A DNA stretch of 64,000 nucleotides from Azospirillum sp051124815 (GTDB taxonomy: Bacteria; Pseudomonadota; Alphaproteobacteria; Azospirillales; Azospirillaceae), in assembly GCF_051124815.1 (NCBI RefSeq), contig NZ_CP118487.1, forward strand, positions 496,001-560,000, written 5' to 3'. The position numbers and the translations under genes were made by a program. Numbering within the stretch: the stretch's first letter is position 1; each line of letters starts with the position of its first letter. The notes beneath the pieces are model-generated. The model was not told the DNA's origin, ran no database searches, and saw nothing but the letters and a program-made list of their open reading frames with translations. This document shows, piece after piece, positions 42,982 to 50,457 of the stretch.

Positions 42982-43073
42982 GCTCCCTTCGCCGGCATGA
43001 CCCGGATCAGGTTCGATGGGTGTTGTCTCAGCCCCCGCATCCGCCGATCCGGCGAAGGCAGGGGCACCCCAGC
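42982..43073 (-). promoter_or_regulatory. TPP (thiamine pyrophosphate) riboswitch
   Basis: Read on the minus strand: GGGGTGCCCC (43070-43061), then GGCTGAGA with the invariant CTGAGA at 43031-43026, then CACCCATCGAACCTGATCCG, and GGTCATGCCGGCGAAGGGA ending near 42983. These are the conserved P2/J2-3/P4-P5 parts of the THI element. It lies about 87 nt before the ATG of the substrate-binding protein. It probably represses the operon when TPP is abundant, by masking translation or by termination. Confidence 0.93.
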
Positions 43074-43114
43074 CGTGAACAGGCGGCGAGAGTGTCGCCG
43101 CCGGCCCCGTCCTG

Positions 43115-44029
43115 TCAAGAACCCAGCCGGCGGCGCGCCACCAGCGTTTCACGATGCAGGATGTAGAGGCCGCTGCCGATGATGACCATGGCGCCGGCGA
43201 TCACCGGCATGGTCGGCAAATCGCCGAACACCAGCCAGCCGAACAGGCTGGCCCACACCATGCCGGTGTACTCGAAGGGCGCCACCACCGCCGGAGGCGC
43301 GCGGCGGAAGGCCTGGGTCAGCAGAACCTGCGCCCCGGCGCCGATCGCGCCGACCAGCGCCATGAGCCCCAGCGCGAAGCCGGTCGGCGCCGTCCACACC
43401 GGCACCGTCAGCGCCCCGCTGACCACCGTCGTCGTCAGCAGCAGATAGAGCACGATGGACGCGCTGGTCTCCGTCCGCGACAGCCCGCGCACGGCGAGCG
43501 CCGCCAGCGCATAGAACAGGGCGGCGCAAAGACCGACCAGAACCGGCACCAGCGGCGCCCCGGCCGAAGGCTGCGCCATCACCACCACGCCGCCGAACCC
43601 GACCACCACCGCCGCCCAGCGCCGCCAGCCCACCGGCTCCCCCAGCAGCGGGGCGGACAGGGCGGTGATGAACAGCGGCCCGGCGAAGCTCAGCACATAG
43701 ACGTCGGCCAGCGGCAGTTCGCGGAAGGCATAGAAGAAGCATCCCATCGAGATCAGCCCGGCGAAGGCGCGCCAGACATGGCCCAATGGCCGCCGCGTCC
43801 GCATCGCCGCGATCCCGCCGCCGCGCCACAGCGTGTAACCGCCGACCAGCAGGAAGGCGACCAGCGAGCGCACGAACATCAGCTGCGGCACCGGGTAATC
43901 GGCGGTCAGGAACTTGATGAGCGTGTCCATCGCCGCGAACAGCAGAATCGCACCCAGGAAGCAGCCGACGGCATAGGGAACCGAATCGGCCTCGGCAGGC
44001 AGCAGGTCGGCGGTTTCGGCGTCGGTCAT
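43115..44029 (-). CDS. EamA/DMT-family transporter
   Basis: A 304-aa drug/metabolite transporter with ten predicted helices in two EamA repeats (VGCFLGAILLFAAMDTLIKF at the start of repeat 1, LVPVLVGLCAALFYALAALA at repeat 2). The conserved end-of-repeat helix pairs include PLFITALSAPLLGEPVGW and FEYTGMVWASLFGWLVFGDL, with the typical Pro/Glu. Probably an inner-membrane exporter; substrate unknown. The start ATG at 44029 gives MTDAETADLLP. Upstream of the riboswitch in gene order, so not part of the thiamine unit, which begins with its own leader 42 bp after this stop. Confidence 0.9.
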   Translation of the reverse strand: MTDAETADLLPAEADSVPYAVGCFLGAILLFAAMDTLIKFLTADYPVPQLMFVRSLVAFLLVGGYTLWRGGGIAAMRTRRPLGHVWRAFAGLISMGCFFYAFRELPLADVYVLSFAGPLFITALSAPLLGEPVGWRRWAAVVVGFGGVVVMAQPSAGAPLVPVLVGLCAALFYALAALAVRGLSRTETSASIVLYLLLTTTVVSGALTVPVWTAPTGFALGLMALVGAIGAGAQVLLTQAFRRAPPAVVAPFEYTGMVWASLFGWLVFGDLPTMPVIAGAMVIIGSGLYILHRETLVARRRLGS

Positions 44030-44149
44030 GGATCTGTTCGGGACGGCAATGGCGGAAGGTGCCCACATTATGGGCAAATCCGCCCGCGTCCCAATGCCGC
44101 AACCGCAGGTCTGGTAGGCGTGGGCTTGGAGAGATTCAGGCTTCGAATG

Positions 44150-44253
44150 CCCCCACCTATCCTCCCCCGCTGGGCGGGGGAGGGACTGCCGCTATTTTTC
44201 GAAACAAGCACTTACCCCCTCCCCCGCCCAGCGGGGGAGGGTTGGGGTGGGGG
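44150..44253. repeat. Paired palindromic repeat, variant copy 2
   Basis: Same architecture as the other copies but a different sequence. CCTCCCCCGCTGGGCGGGGG and its mirror CCCCCGCCCAGCGGGGGAGG face each other with about 30 bp between, flanked by CCCCCACC and GGGTTGGGGTGGGGG. It sits in the 241-bp gap between the convergent-oriented ends of the ferredoxin and the start of the EamA gene. Confidence 0.85.
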
Positions 44254-44270
44254 CATCGTCAGCCAATACT

Positions 44271-44603
44271 CTACCTCGTCAGCACCATCACCAGCCGCTC
44301 CACCGGCGTGTCGTTCACCAGATGCGATTCGACGATCTCGTCGATGTCCTCCGCCGTTTCCGGCCGGTACCAGATGCCCTCCGGATAGACCACCATCAGC
44401 GGCCCGGCGGAGCAGAAGCCGAGGCAGCCCGTCATCGCCATACCGATGTCGGCCAACCCCTTCGCCTGTATTTTCTGATCGAGCCGCTGCCACAGCGGAT
44501 GCGCGCCCTTGGCGGCGCAACTGCCGCGCGGATGGCCAGGCGGGCGTTGTTGGGCACAGCAGAAGACGTGGTGGCGGAAGGTCTGCGGAATGTCGAGCGG
44601 CAT
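44271..44603 (-). CDS. Thioredoxin-like [2Fe-2S] ferredoxin
   Basis: A 110-aa Shethna-type (thioredoxin-fold) ferredoxin. The cluster cysteines are arranged HVFCCAQQRPPGHPRGSCA (first pair about 12 apart) and TGCLGFCSAGPLMVVYPEG (second pair C-x3-C), as in the family. It is a small soluble electron carrier; such proteins are often linked to cobalamin or nitrogen metabolism, but no partner is adjacent here. A 6-bp inverted repeat at 44614-44636 overlaps its likely -10 region. Start ATG at 44603. Confidence 0.88.
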   Translation of the reverse strand: MPLDIPQTFRHHVFCCAQQRPPGHPRGSCAAKGAHPLWQRLDQKIQAKGLADIGMAMTGCLGFCSAGPLMVVYPEGIWYRPETAEDIDEIVESHLVNDTPVERLVMVLTR

Positions 44604-44613
44604 CGGGCGTGCT

Positions 44614-44636
44614 CCATAACCGTAAAAATATTATGG
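44614..44636. promoter_or_regulatory. Operator-like repeat at the ferredoxin promoter
   Basis: CCATAA and TTATGG (44614-44619 and 44631-44636) around 11 bp of A/T-rich sequence. On the minus strand, TAATAT inside it could be the -10 box, so a bound regulator would block the promoter. It is 11 bp from the ferredoxin ATG. Confidence 0.45.
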
Positions 44637-44786
44637 TTTAGGAGCATGCCAGATTGCTGCGCTGCGGCAAGAGTTTTGTAATCCTTCTAACTCACGGCAC
44701 CCGCAGTGTTTCCGGTGCGATGAAATGCTTGGTCGGCAGAGCATTGGCGGTTAAGAATCCCGGCGGGGGCAATCCAGGAGACGCCG

Positions 44787-45929
44787 GTGCTGCTGAGCGG
44801 GTCGGGTAAGGGACAGCCGGGCGCCGTGCCGGGCTGGGTCGGATATGCGCTGCTGCCGGTCCTCAACCTCGTCGCGGCCTTCGTGCTGTCGGGGCTGGTG
44901 ATCCTGGTGATCGGCGAGAATCCGGTCGACGTGCTGTCGCTGCTGCTGTCGGAGGCTCTGGGATACCCGGAGGCAATCGGCTACACCCTTTATTATACCA
45001 CCGACTACATCTTCACCGGGCTGGCGGTCGCCATCGCCTTTCATTGCGGGCTGTTCAACATCGGCGGCGAGGGGCAGGCTTATCTCGGCGGGCTCGGCGC
45101 CGGGCTGGTGGCGCTGGCGCTGACCGGCTGGCCCTGGCCGGTGGTGGCGCTGCTGGCGGTGCTGGCGTCGGCATTGTTCGGCGCAGCCTGGGCCTTCATC
45201 CCGGCCTGGCTGCAGGCCAAGCGCGGCAGCCACATCGTCATCACGACGATCATGTTCAATTTTATTGCCGCGTCGATCATGACCTGGCTGCTGGTGGACG
45301 TGCTGATCCGCCCCGGCAGCCAGTCGCCGGAAACCCGCGAGTTCGATCCCGGCGTCTGGCTACCGTCGATGGACCGGGCGCTTGGCTGGTTCGGCATCAC
45401 CATTCCGGCCTCGCCGCTGAATTTGTCCTTCCTGTGGGCGCTGGCCTGCTGCCTGCTGTTCCACATCTTCCTGCGCCGCACCCGCTGGGGCTACGAGCTG
45501 CGCACCGTCGGCCGGAACGAGCGGGCGGCGGTCTATGCCGGCATCTCGCCGTCGCGCAACATCATCATCGCCATGCTGATCTCCGGCGCGCTGGCCGGCT
45601 TCGTCGGAGTGAACGAAATCCTTGGCGTGCAGCACCGGGTGATCCTGAACTTCACCGGCGGCGTCGGCTTCGTCGGCATCGCCGTGGCGCTGATGGGGCG
45701 CAACCATCCGGTCGGGATCATTCTGGCCGCCTTGCTGTTCGGGGTTCTGGCGCAGGGCGGCGGCCAGCTGTCCTTCGACTATCCCACGATCAACCGCGAA
45801 CTGGTGATGGTGATCCAGGGTCTGGTCATCCTGTTCGCCGGCGCGATGGAGAACCTGTTCAAGCCGCAGGTGGAGGCGCTGTTCCGCCGCCGCGGCACCA
45901 CCGCCACCGCCGATACGGGGAGGGGCTGA
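44787..45929 (+). CDS. BMP-type nucleoside ABC permease 1 (YufP-like)
   Basis: A 380-aa inner-membrane permease of the BPD_transp_2 type used with BmpA/PnrA-like nucleoside-binding lipoproteins. Signs: YALLPVLNLVAAFVLSGLVI, FTGLAVAIAFHCGLFNIGGE (typical gate segment FNIGGEGQ), RGSHIVITTIMFNFIAASIM and GFVGIAVALMGRNHPVGIIL. GTG at 44787 has AGGAG 7 bases upstream. It heads a six-gene nucleoside operon, but no ATPase or binding protein is encoded next to it, so those must be elsewhere. Confidence 0.9.
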   Translation: MLLSGSGKGQPGAVPGWVGYALLPVLNLVAAFVLSGLVILVIGENPVDVLSLLLSEALGYPEAIGYTLYYTTDYIFTGLAVAIAFHCGLFNIGGEGQAYLGGLGAGLVALALTGWPWPVVALLAVLASALFGAAWAFIPAWLQAKRGSHIVITTIMFNFIAASIMTWLLVDVLIRPGSQSPETREFDPGVWLPSMDRALGWFGITIPASPLNLSFLWALACCLLFHIFLRRTRWGYELRTVGRNERAAVYAGISPSRNIIIAMLISGALAGFVGVNEILGVQHRVILNFTGGVGFVGIAVALMGRNHPVGIILAALLFGVLAQGGGQLSFDYPTINRELVMVIQGLVILFAGAMENLFKPQVEALFRRRGTTATADTGRG

Positions 45930-45932
45930 GCG

Positions 45933-46907
45933 ATGGAGGACGCACTTCTTCTGGCGCTGCAGCTGCTGAGCGCCACCATCCGGGTGGCGACGCCGCTGGT
46001 GCTTGCCGCCTTCGCCGGCATGTATTGCGAGCGGTCGGGCGTGGTCGACATCGGGCTGGAGGGCAAGATGCTGGCCGGCGCTTTCTTCTCCGCCGCCGTC
46101 GCCTCGACGACGCTAAATCCCTGGCTCGGTCTGCTGGCGGGCATCGCCGCCGGTGTGGCGCTGGCGCTGGTCCACGGCTTCGCCTGCATCACCCACAACG
46201 GCAATCAGGTGGTGTCGGGCATGGCGATCAACATCCTGGTTGCCGGGCTGGCGCCGACGCTGGCCTATGCCTGGTTCCAGCAGGGCGGCCAGACCCCGCT
46301 TCTGCCCAATCAGGCGCGCATCCCCGCGGTCGAGTTGCCGGGGGTGGAGACCCTGTCCGGGATCCCGGTGCTGGGGCCGGTCTACCGCGAATTGTTGAAC
46401 GGTAACAATGTGCTGATATGGGTGACGCTGGTCCTGGTGATCGCCACCCATTGGGTGCTCTACCGCTCGCGCTTCGGGCTGCGGCTGCGCGCGGTGGGCG
46501 AGAATCCGGCGGCGGTCGACACCGCCGGCCTGTCGGTGACGCGGCTGCGCTATCAGGCGCTGCTGGTGACCGGCGCGCTGACCGGGATGGCGGGCTCGTA
46601 TCTCTCCACGGGACACGGCGCCGGCTTCGTCCGCGACATGACCGCCGGCAAGGGCTATCTGGCGCTGGCGGCGCTGATCTTCGGCAAATGGCGGCCGGGA
46701 CCGACGCTGTTCGCCTGCCTGCTGTTCGCCTTCACCGACGCGGTGCAGGTGCGGCTGCAGGGGGTGGAGCTGCCGGGCATCGGCGTCATCCCGGTGCAGT
46801 TCATCCAGATGCTGCCCTATGTGCTGACCGTCCTGCTGCTGGCCGGCTTCGTCGGCAAGGCCGTCGCCCCAAAGGCGAGCGGCATCCCCTATGTCAAGGA
46901 GCGCTGA
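45933..46907 (+). CDS. BMP-type nucleoside ABC permease 2 (YufQ-like)
   Basis: A 324-aa second permease subunit, paired with the previous gene (3-bp gap). Signs: TPLVLAAFAGMYCERSGVVD, then IGLEGKMLAGAFFSAAVAST (the family segment SGVVNIGLEGMML), GFACITHNGNQVVSGMAINI and FVRDMTAGKGYLALAALIFG. About nine helices. Together the two subunits form the nucleoside channel of a PnrABCD/YufNOPQ-like importer. The operon context with cdd, phosphorylase and deoC/deoA supports nucleoside substrates. Confidence 0.9.
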   Translation: MEDALLLALQLLSATIRVATPLVLAAFAGMYCERSGVVDIGLEGKMLAGAFFSAAVASTTLNPWLGLLAGIAAGVALALVHGFACITHNGNQVVSGMAINILVAGLAPTLAYAWFQQGGQTPLLPNQARIPAVELPGVETLSGIPVLGPVYRELLNGNNVLIWVTLVLVIATHWVLYRSRFGLRLRAVGENPAAVDTAGLSVTRLRYQALLVTGALTGMAGSYLSTGHGAGFVRDMTAGKGYLALAALIFGKWRPGPTLFACLLFAFTDAVQVRLQGVELPGIGVIPVQFIQMLPYVLTVLLLAGFVGKAVAPKASGIPYVKER

Positions 46908-46911
46908 CGCC

Positions 46912-47331
46912 ATGACCGACCCGGCAGAGCTGACCCCGCTGATCGAAGCCGCCCGCGCCGCGCGCGAGAACGCCCACGCCCCCTATTCGAAGTTCAAGGT
47001 CGGCGCCGCCATCCTCGGCGACTCGGGCCGCATCTTCGCCGGCTGCAATGTGGAGAACGCCGCCTATCCGCAGGGTCAGTGCGCCGAATCGAGCGCCATC
47101 GGCGCCATGGTCACCGCCGGCGACCGCCGCATCCGCGCCATCCTCGTCATGGGCGGCGAGGCGGGGGCGGAGGAGATCTGCACCCCCTGCGGCGGCTGCC
47201 GCCAGCGCATCCGCGAATTCGCGTCCCCGGAAACCCCGATCCACATCTGCGACCCGGCCGGCCTGCGGAGGACCTTTTCGCTGGAGACCCTGTTGCCCGA
47301 ATCGTTCGGTCCCACCAATTTAGCCTTCTGA
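46912..47331 (+). CDS. cdd: Cytidine deaminase
   Basis: A 139-aa zinc enzyme that deaminates cytidine and deoxycytidine to uridines. The active site is complete: FAGCNVENAAYPQGQCAESS (catalytic CAE: zinc Cys and proton-shuttle Glu) and CTPCGGCRQRIREF (the second zinc Cys pair). HAPYSKFKVGAAIL is the usual N-terminal substrate loop. The length fits the tetrameric homologue. ATG 46912 follows AAGGAGCG. It provides uridine or deoxyuridine for the downstream phosphorylases. Confidence 0.96.
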   Translation: MTDPAELTPLIEAARAARENAHAPYSKFKVGAAILGDSGRIFAGCNVENAAYPQGQCAESSAIGAMVTAGDRRIRAILVMGGEAGAEEICTPCGGCRQRIREFASPETPIHICDPAGLRRTFSLETLLPESFGPTNLAF

Positions 47332-47346
47332 GCGGAGTTTCCCGAC

Positions 47347-48180
47347 ATGACGGCAGCCCGCGCCGCCGCGGACATCCTTCACCGTGCCTCCGGCCACCGG
47401 CCGCGGGTCGGCATCGTGCTGGGTTCCGGCCTGGGCGGCATCGCCGACCGCATCGACGATGCCGTATCCATCCCCTACGGCGAGATCGCCGGCTTCCCGG
47501 TTCCCAGCGTGTCCGGCCATGCCGGGCGGCTGGTCGTCGGCCAGCTCGGCGGGGTCGAGGTCGCCTGCATGCAGGGCCGCGTCCATGCCTATGAAGGCAA
47601 CGGTTTCGACGCACTCAAGACCGCCGTGCGGGCGCTGAAGCTGGCGGGCTGCGACACGCTGGTGCTGACCGCCGCCGTCGGTTCGCTCCGGCTGGAGGTC
47701 GGGCCGGGCCGGCTGATGGCGATCAGCGACCATCTGAACCTGCTGGGCTCCAACCCGCTGACCGGCCCGAACGACGAGGCCTTCGGCGAGCGCTTCCCCA
47801 GCATGACCGATGCTTGGGACCCGGACCTGCGCAGCCTGCTGAAGGAGGTTGCCGCCGGCCTGTCCATCGATCTGGCGGAGGGCGTCTATGCCGCCTATCC
47901 CGGCCCGTCCTTCGAGACGCCGGCCGAGGTGCGGATGATGAAGCTGCTGGGCGCCGACGCGGTCGGCATGTCCACCGTGCCGGAATGCATCATCGCCCGC
48001 CATTGCGGCCTGCGGGTCGCCGGCTGCGCCGTCGTCACCAACCTGGGGGTCGGGCTCGGCGATGGGCCGGTCGACCATCACCAGACCCTGACCGCCGCAT
48101 CGGCGGCAGCCGCCGACCTTGAACGCCTGCTGGTCGGCTTCCTCGAACGCCTGCATGAAAAGGACGGGTCCCGGTCATGA
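47347..48180 (+). CDS. punA: Purine nucleoside phosphorylase (PNP family II)
   Basis: A 277-aa enzyme splitting purine nucleosides with phosphate into base and (deoxy)ribose 1-phosphate. The family-II (trimeric) pattern is seen: RVGIVLGSGLGGIADRI, FPVPSVSGHAGRLVVGQLGG, MQGRVHAYEGN (phosphate-binding Arg/His), AAYPGPSFETPAEVRMM and ADAVGMSTVPECIIARHCGL. The usual LTNAAGG motif reads LTAAVGS here, and the Asn in the base-binding loop is retained in TNLGVGLG. It overlaps deoC by 4 bp, so the two are coupled. Confidence 0.92.
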   Translation: MTAARAAADILHRASGHRPRVGIVLGSGLGGIADRIDDAVSIPYGEIAGFPVPSVSGHAGRLVVGQLGGVEVACMQGRVHAYEGNGFDALKTAVRALKLAGCDTLVLTAAVGSLRLEVGPGRLMAISDHLNLLGSNPLTGPNDEAFGERFPSMTDAWDPDLRSLLKEVAAGLSIDLAEGVYAAYPGPSFETPAEVRMMKLLGADAVGMSTVPECIIARHCGLRVAGCAVVTNLGVGLGDGPVDHHQTLTAASAAAADLERLLVGFLERLHEKDGSRS

Positions 48181-48992
48181 AACTGTCTGCCGACCTGCAA
48201 AGCGCGCTCGACGCCAGCGCCAACGCCCCGTCCGACGCCGATCTGGCGCGCCGTGCCGTGGGTATGCTCGACCTTACCAGCCTGAACGGCGACGACAGCG
48301 ACCGGGTGGTGCAGGACCTCTGCGCCCGCGCCGTCACACCCGTAGGGCCGGTCGCCGCCGTCTGTGTCTGGGCGCGCTTCGTCCCCACCGCCCGCAAGGC
48401 GCTGGAGGGAACGCCGGTGAAGGTCGCCACCGTGGTGAATTTCCCGACCGGCGAGGCCGACGCCTCCTCGGTGGCGGCGGAAACCCGGCGCGCCATCGCC
48501 GACGGTGCCGACGAAATCGACGTGGTGCTGCCCTACAAGGCCTTCATCGACGGCGCCCGCACCCAGCCGATGAATGTGGTGAAGGCCTGCCGCGAGGCCT
48601 GCGGCGACAAGGCGCTGCTGAAGGTGATCCTCGAATCCGGCGCCTTCCCCGACGCCGACCTGCTGGCCTGGGCCGCGCGCGACGCCATCGCCGCCGGGGC
48701 CGATTTCCTCAAGACCTCCACCGGAAAGACGCAGCCGGCCGCCACCCTGCCGGCGGCTGCGGTGATGCTGGACTGCATCTATGAATCGGGCAAGAGCGTC
48801 GGCTTCAAGGCATCCGGCGGCATCCGCGATGCGGCGGAGGCGGCGTGCTATCTGGCGCTGGCCGACCACATCCTGGGCGAAGGCTGGGCGACGCCGCAGA
48901 CCTTCCGGTTCGGCGCCTCCAGCCTGCTCGACTCGCTGCTGGCGGCTGCAGGGCATGGGGAGCGCGAACCGGCCCCGGCGGGAGGATATTGA
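48177..48992 (+). CDS. deoC: Deoxyribose-phosphate aldolase
   Basis: A 271-aa class I aldolase cleaving deoxyribose 5-phosphate to glyceraldehyde 3-phosphate and acetaldehyde. The Schiff-base Lys lies in ADFLKTSTGKTQPAATLP near residue 180, with KVATVVNFPTGE, ADEIDVVLPYKAF and GFKASGGIRDAAEA (second catalytic Lys) completing the TIM barrel. Length 271 aa matches the E. coli type (259). Overlaps the phosphorylase gene upstream and is 3 bp from deoA; all belong to one catabolic operon. Confidence 0.96.
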   Translation: MKLSADLQSALDASANAPSDADLARRAVGMLDLTSLNGDDSDRVVQDLCARAVTPVGPVAAVCVWARFVPTARKALEGTPVKVATVVNFPTGEADASSVAAETRRAIADGADEIDVVLPYKAFIDGARTQPMNVVKACREACGDKALLKVILESGAFPDADLLAWAARDAIAAGADFLKTSTGKTQPAATLPAAAVMLDCIYESGKSVGFKASGGIRDAAEAACYLALADHILGEGWATPQTFRFGASSLLDSLLAAAGHGEREPAPAGGY

Positions 48993-48995
48993 GGC

Positions 48996-50315
48996 ATGCT
49001 TCCGCAGGAGATCGTCCGCGCCAAGCGCGACGGCCAGCCGTTGGACGACGCCACCATCCGGGATTTCGTGCGCGGCATCACCGACGGCAGCGTGTCGGAG
49101 GCCCAGGCGGCGGCCTTCGCCATGGCCGTCTTCTTCCGCGGCATGAGCCTGGACGAACGGGTGGCGCTGACCCGCGCCATGCGCGATTCGGGCACGGTGA
49201 TGGAATGGCGGTCGCTGGACCTGCCCGGCCCGGTGATCGACAAGCATTCCACGGGGGGCGTCGGCGACAAGGTCAGCCTGATCCTGGCGCCGATGCTGGC
49301 TGCCTGCGGCGGCTTCGTGCCGATGGTGTCGGGGCGCGGCCTCGGCCACACCGGCGGCACGCTCGACAAATTCGAGAGCATCCCCGGCTACCGCGCCAAG
49401 CCCGACAACGACCTGCTGCGCCGGGTGGTGAAGCAGGTCGGCTGTGCGGTGATCGGCGCAACCGACGACATCGCCCCGGCCGACAAGCGGCTCTACGCCA
49501 TCCGCGACGTGACGGCGACGGTCGAATCGCTCGACCTCATCACCGCGTCGATCCTGTCGAAGAAGCTCGCTGCCGGGCTGGACGCGCTGGTGATGGACGT
49601 GAAGTTCGGCACCGGCGCCTTCATGCAGCGTCTGGAAGATGCCGAGGCACTTGCCGAGAGCATCGTCACCGTCTCCAAGGGCGCCGGCCTGCCGGCGGTG
49701 GCATTGCTGACCGATATGAACGAGGTGCTGGGCCGCAGCGCCGGCAATGCGCTGGAGATGCGCGAATGCCTCGCCATCCTGCGCGGCGAGCCGGCCGAGC
49801 CGAGGCTCTACGAGGTGACGGCGGCGCTGGCGGCGGAACTGCTGGCGTTGAGCGGGCTGGCGCCGGACGTCGCGACGGGGCGCGCCATGGCCGACCGCTC
49901 CATCGCCGACGGCACGGCGGCGGAGCGTTTCGCCCGCATGGTCAAGGCGCTGGGCGGACCGGCCGACCTGCTGGAGCAGCCGGACCGCCATCTGGAAAGC
50001 GCCCCCGTCGTCCGCCCGGTGTTCGCCGAGCGGGCCGGCTTCGTCGGCGCCATCGACACCCGCGGCGTCGGCATGGCGGTGGTGGCGCTGGGTGGCGGCC
50101 GGACGAAGACCACCGACTCCATCGACTTCGCCGTCGGCTTCGACGAGATCGCCGGGCTGGGTGACGCGGTGGGGCCGGGAGACCGCCCGCTGGCGATCCT
50201 GCACGCCCGCACGGAGGCACAGGCCGAGGAGGCGGAGCGGCGCCTGCGCGCGTCGGTCACGGTGAGCGATACCGCACCGAAGCGTGGGCCGCTGATCGCG
50301 AAGCGTTTGGGGTGA
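48996..50315 (+). CDS. deoA: Thymidine phosphorylase
   Basis: A 439-aa pyrimidine nucleoside phosphorylase. Signature segments: VIDKHSTGGVGDKVSLILAP near residue 85 (phosphate binding), SGRGLGHTGGTLDKFESIPG, SLDLITASILSKKLAAGLDA and MDVKFGTGAFM. The C-terminal region has the standard lobe with ERAGFVGAIDTRGVGMAVVA. Full length. Final gene of the operon; a paired palindrome (50326-50437) separates it from the convergent pncB-like gene. Confidence 0.96.
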   Translation: MLPQEIVRAKRDGQPLDDATIRDFVRGITDGSVSEAQAAAFAMAVFFRGMSLDERVALTRAMRDSGTVMEWRSLDLPGPVIDKHSTGGVGDKVSLILAPMLAACGGFVPMVSGRGLGHTGGTLDKFESIPGYRAKPDNDLLRRVVKQVGCAVIGATDDIAPADKRLYAIRDVTATVESLDLITASILSKKLAAGLDALVMDVKFGTGAFMQRLEDAEALAESIVTVSKGAGLPAVALLTDMNEVLGRSAGNALEMRECLAILRGEPAEPRLYEVTAALAAELLALSGLAPDVATGRAMADRSIADGTAAERFARMVKALGGPADLLEQPDRHLESAPVVRPVFAERAGFVGAIDTRGVGMAVVALGGGRTKTTDSIDFAVGFDEIAGLGDAVGPGDRPLAILHARTEAQAEEAERRLRASVTVSDTAPKRGPLIAKRLG

Positions 50316-50325
50316 CTTGCGCTTA

Positions 50326-50437
50326 TCTCCTTCTCCCCCCTGGGGAGAAGGTCGGGATGAGGGGGTTCGGCGGAGCCGAAGACATCTGCCATGTGCATCC
50401 CCCTCACCCTAACCCTCTCCCCGGGGGGGAGAGGGGA
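50326..50437. repeat. Paired palindromic repeat, copy 3
   Basis: CTTCTCCCCCCTGGGGAGAA then GGTCGGGATGAGGGGG, and the mirror CCCCCTCACCCTAACCC with TCTCCCCGGGGGGGAGAGGGG, about 40 bp apart, located between deoA and the pncB-like gene. Likely also ends both convergent transcripts. Confidence 0.85.
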
Positions 50438-50457
50438 TCCAGGGCGTGAGATGCAGC

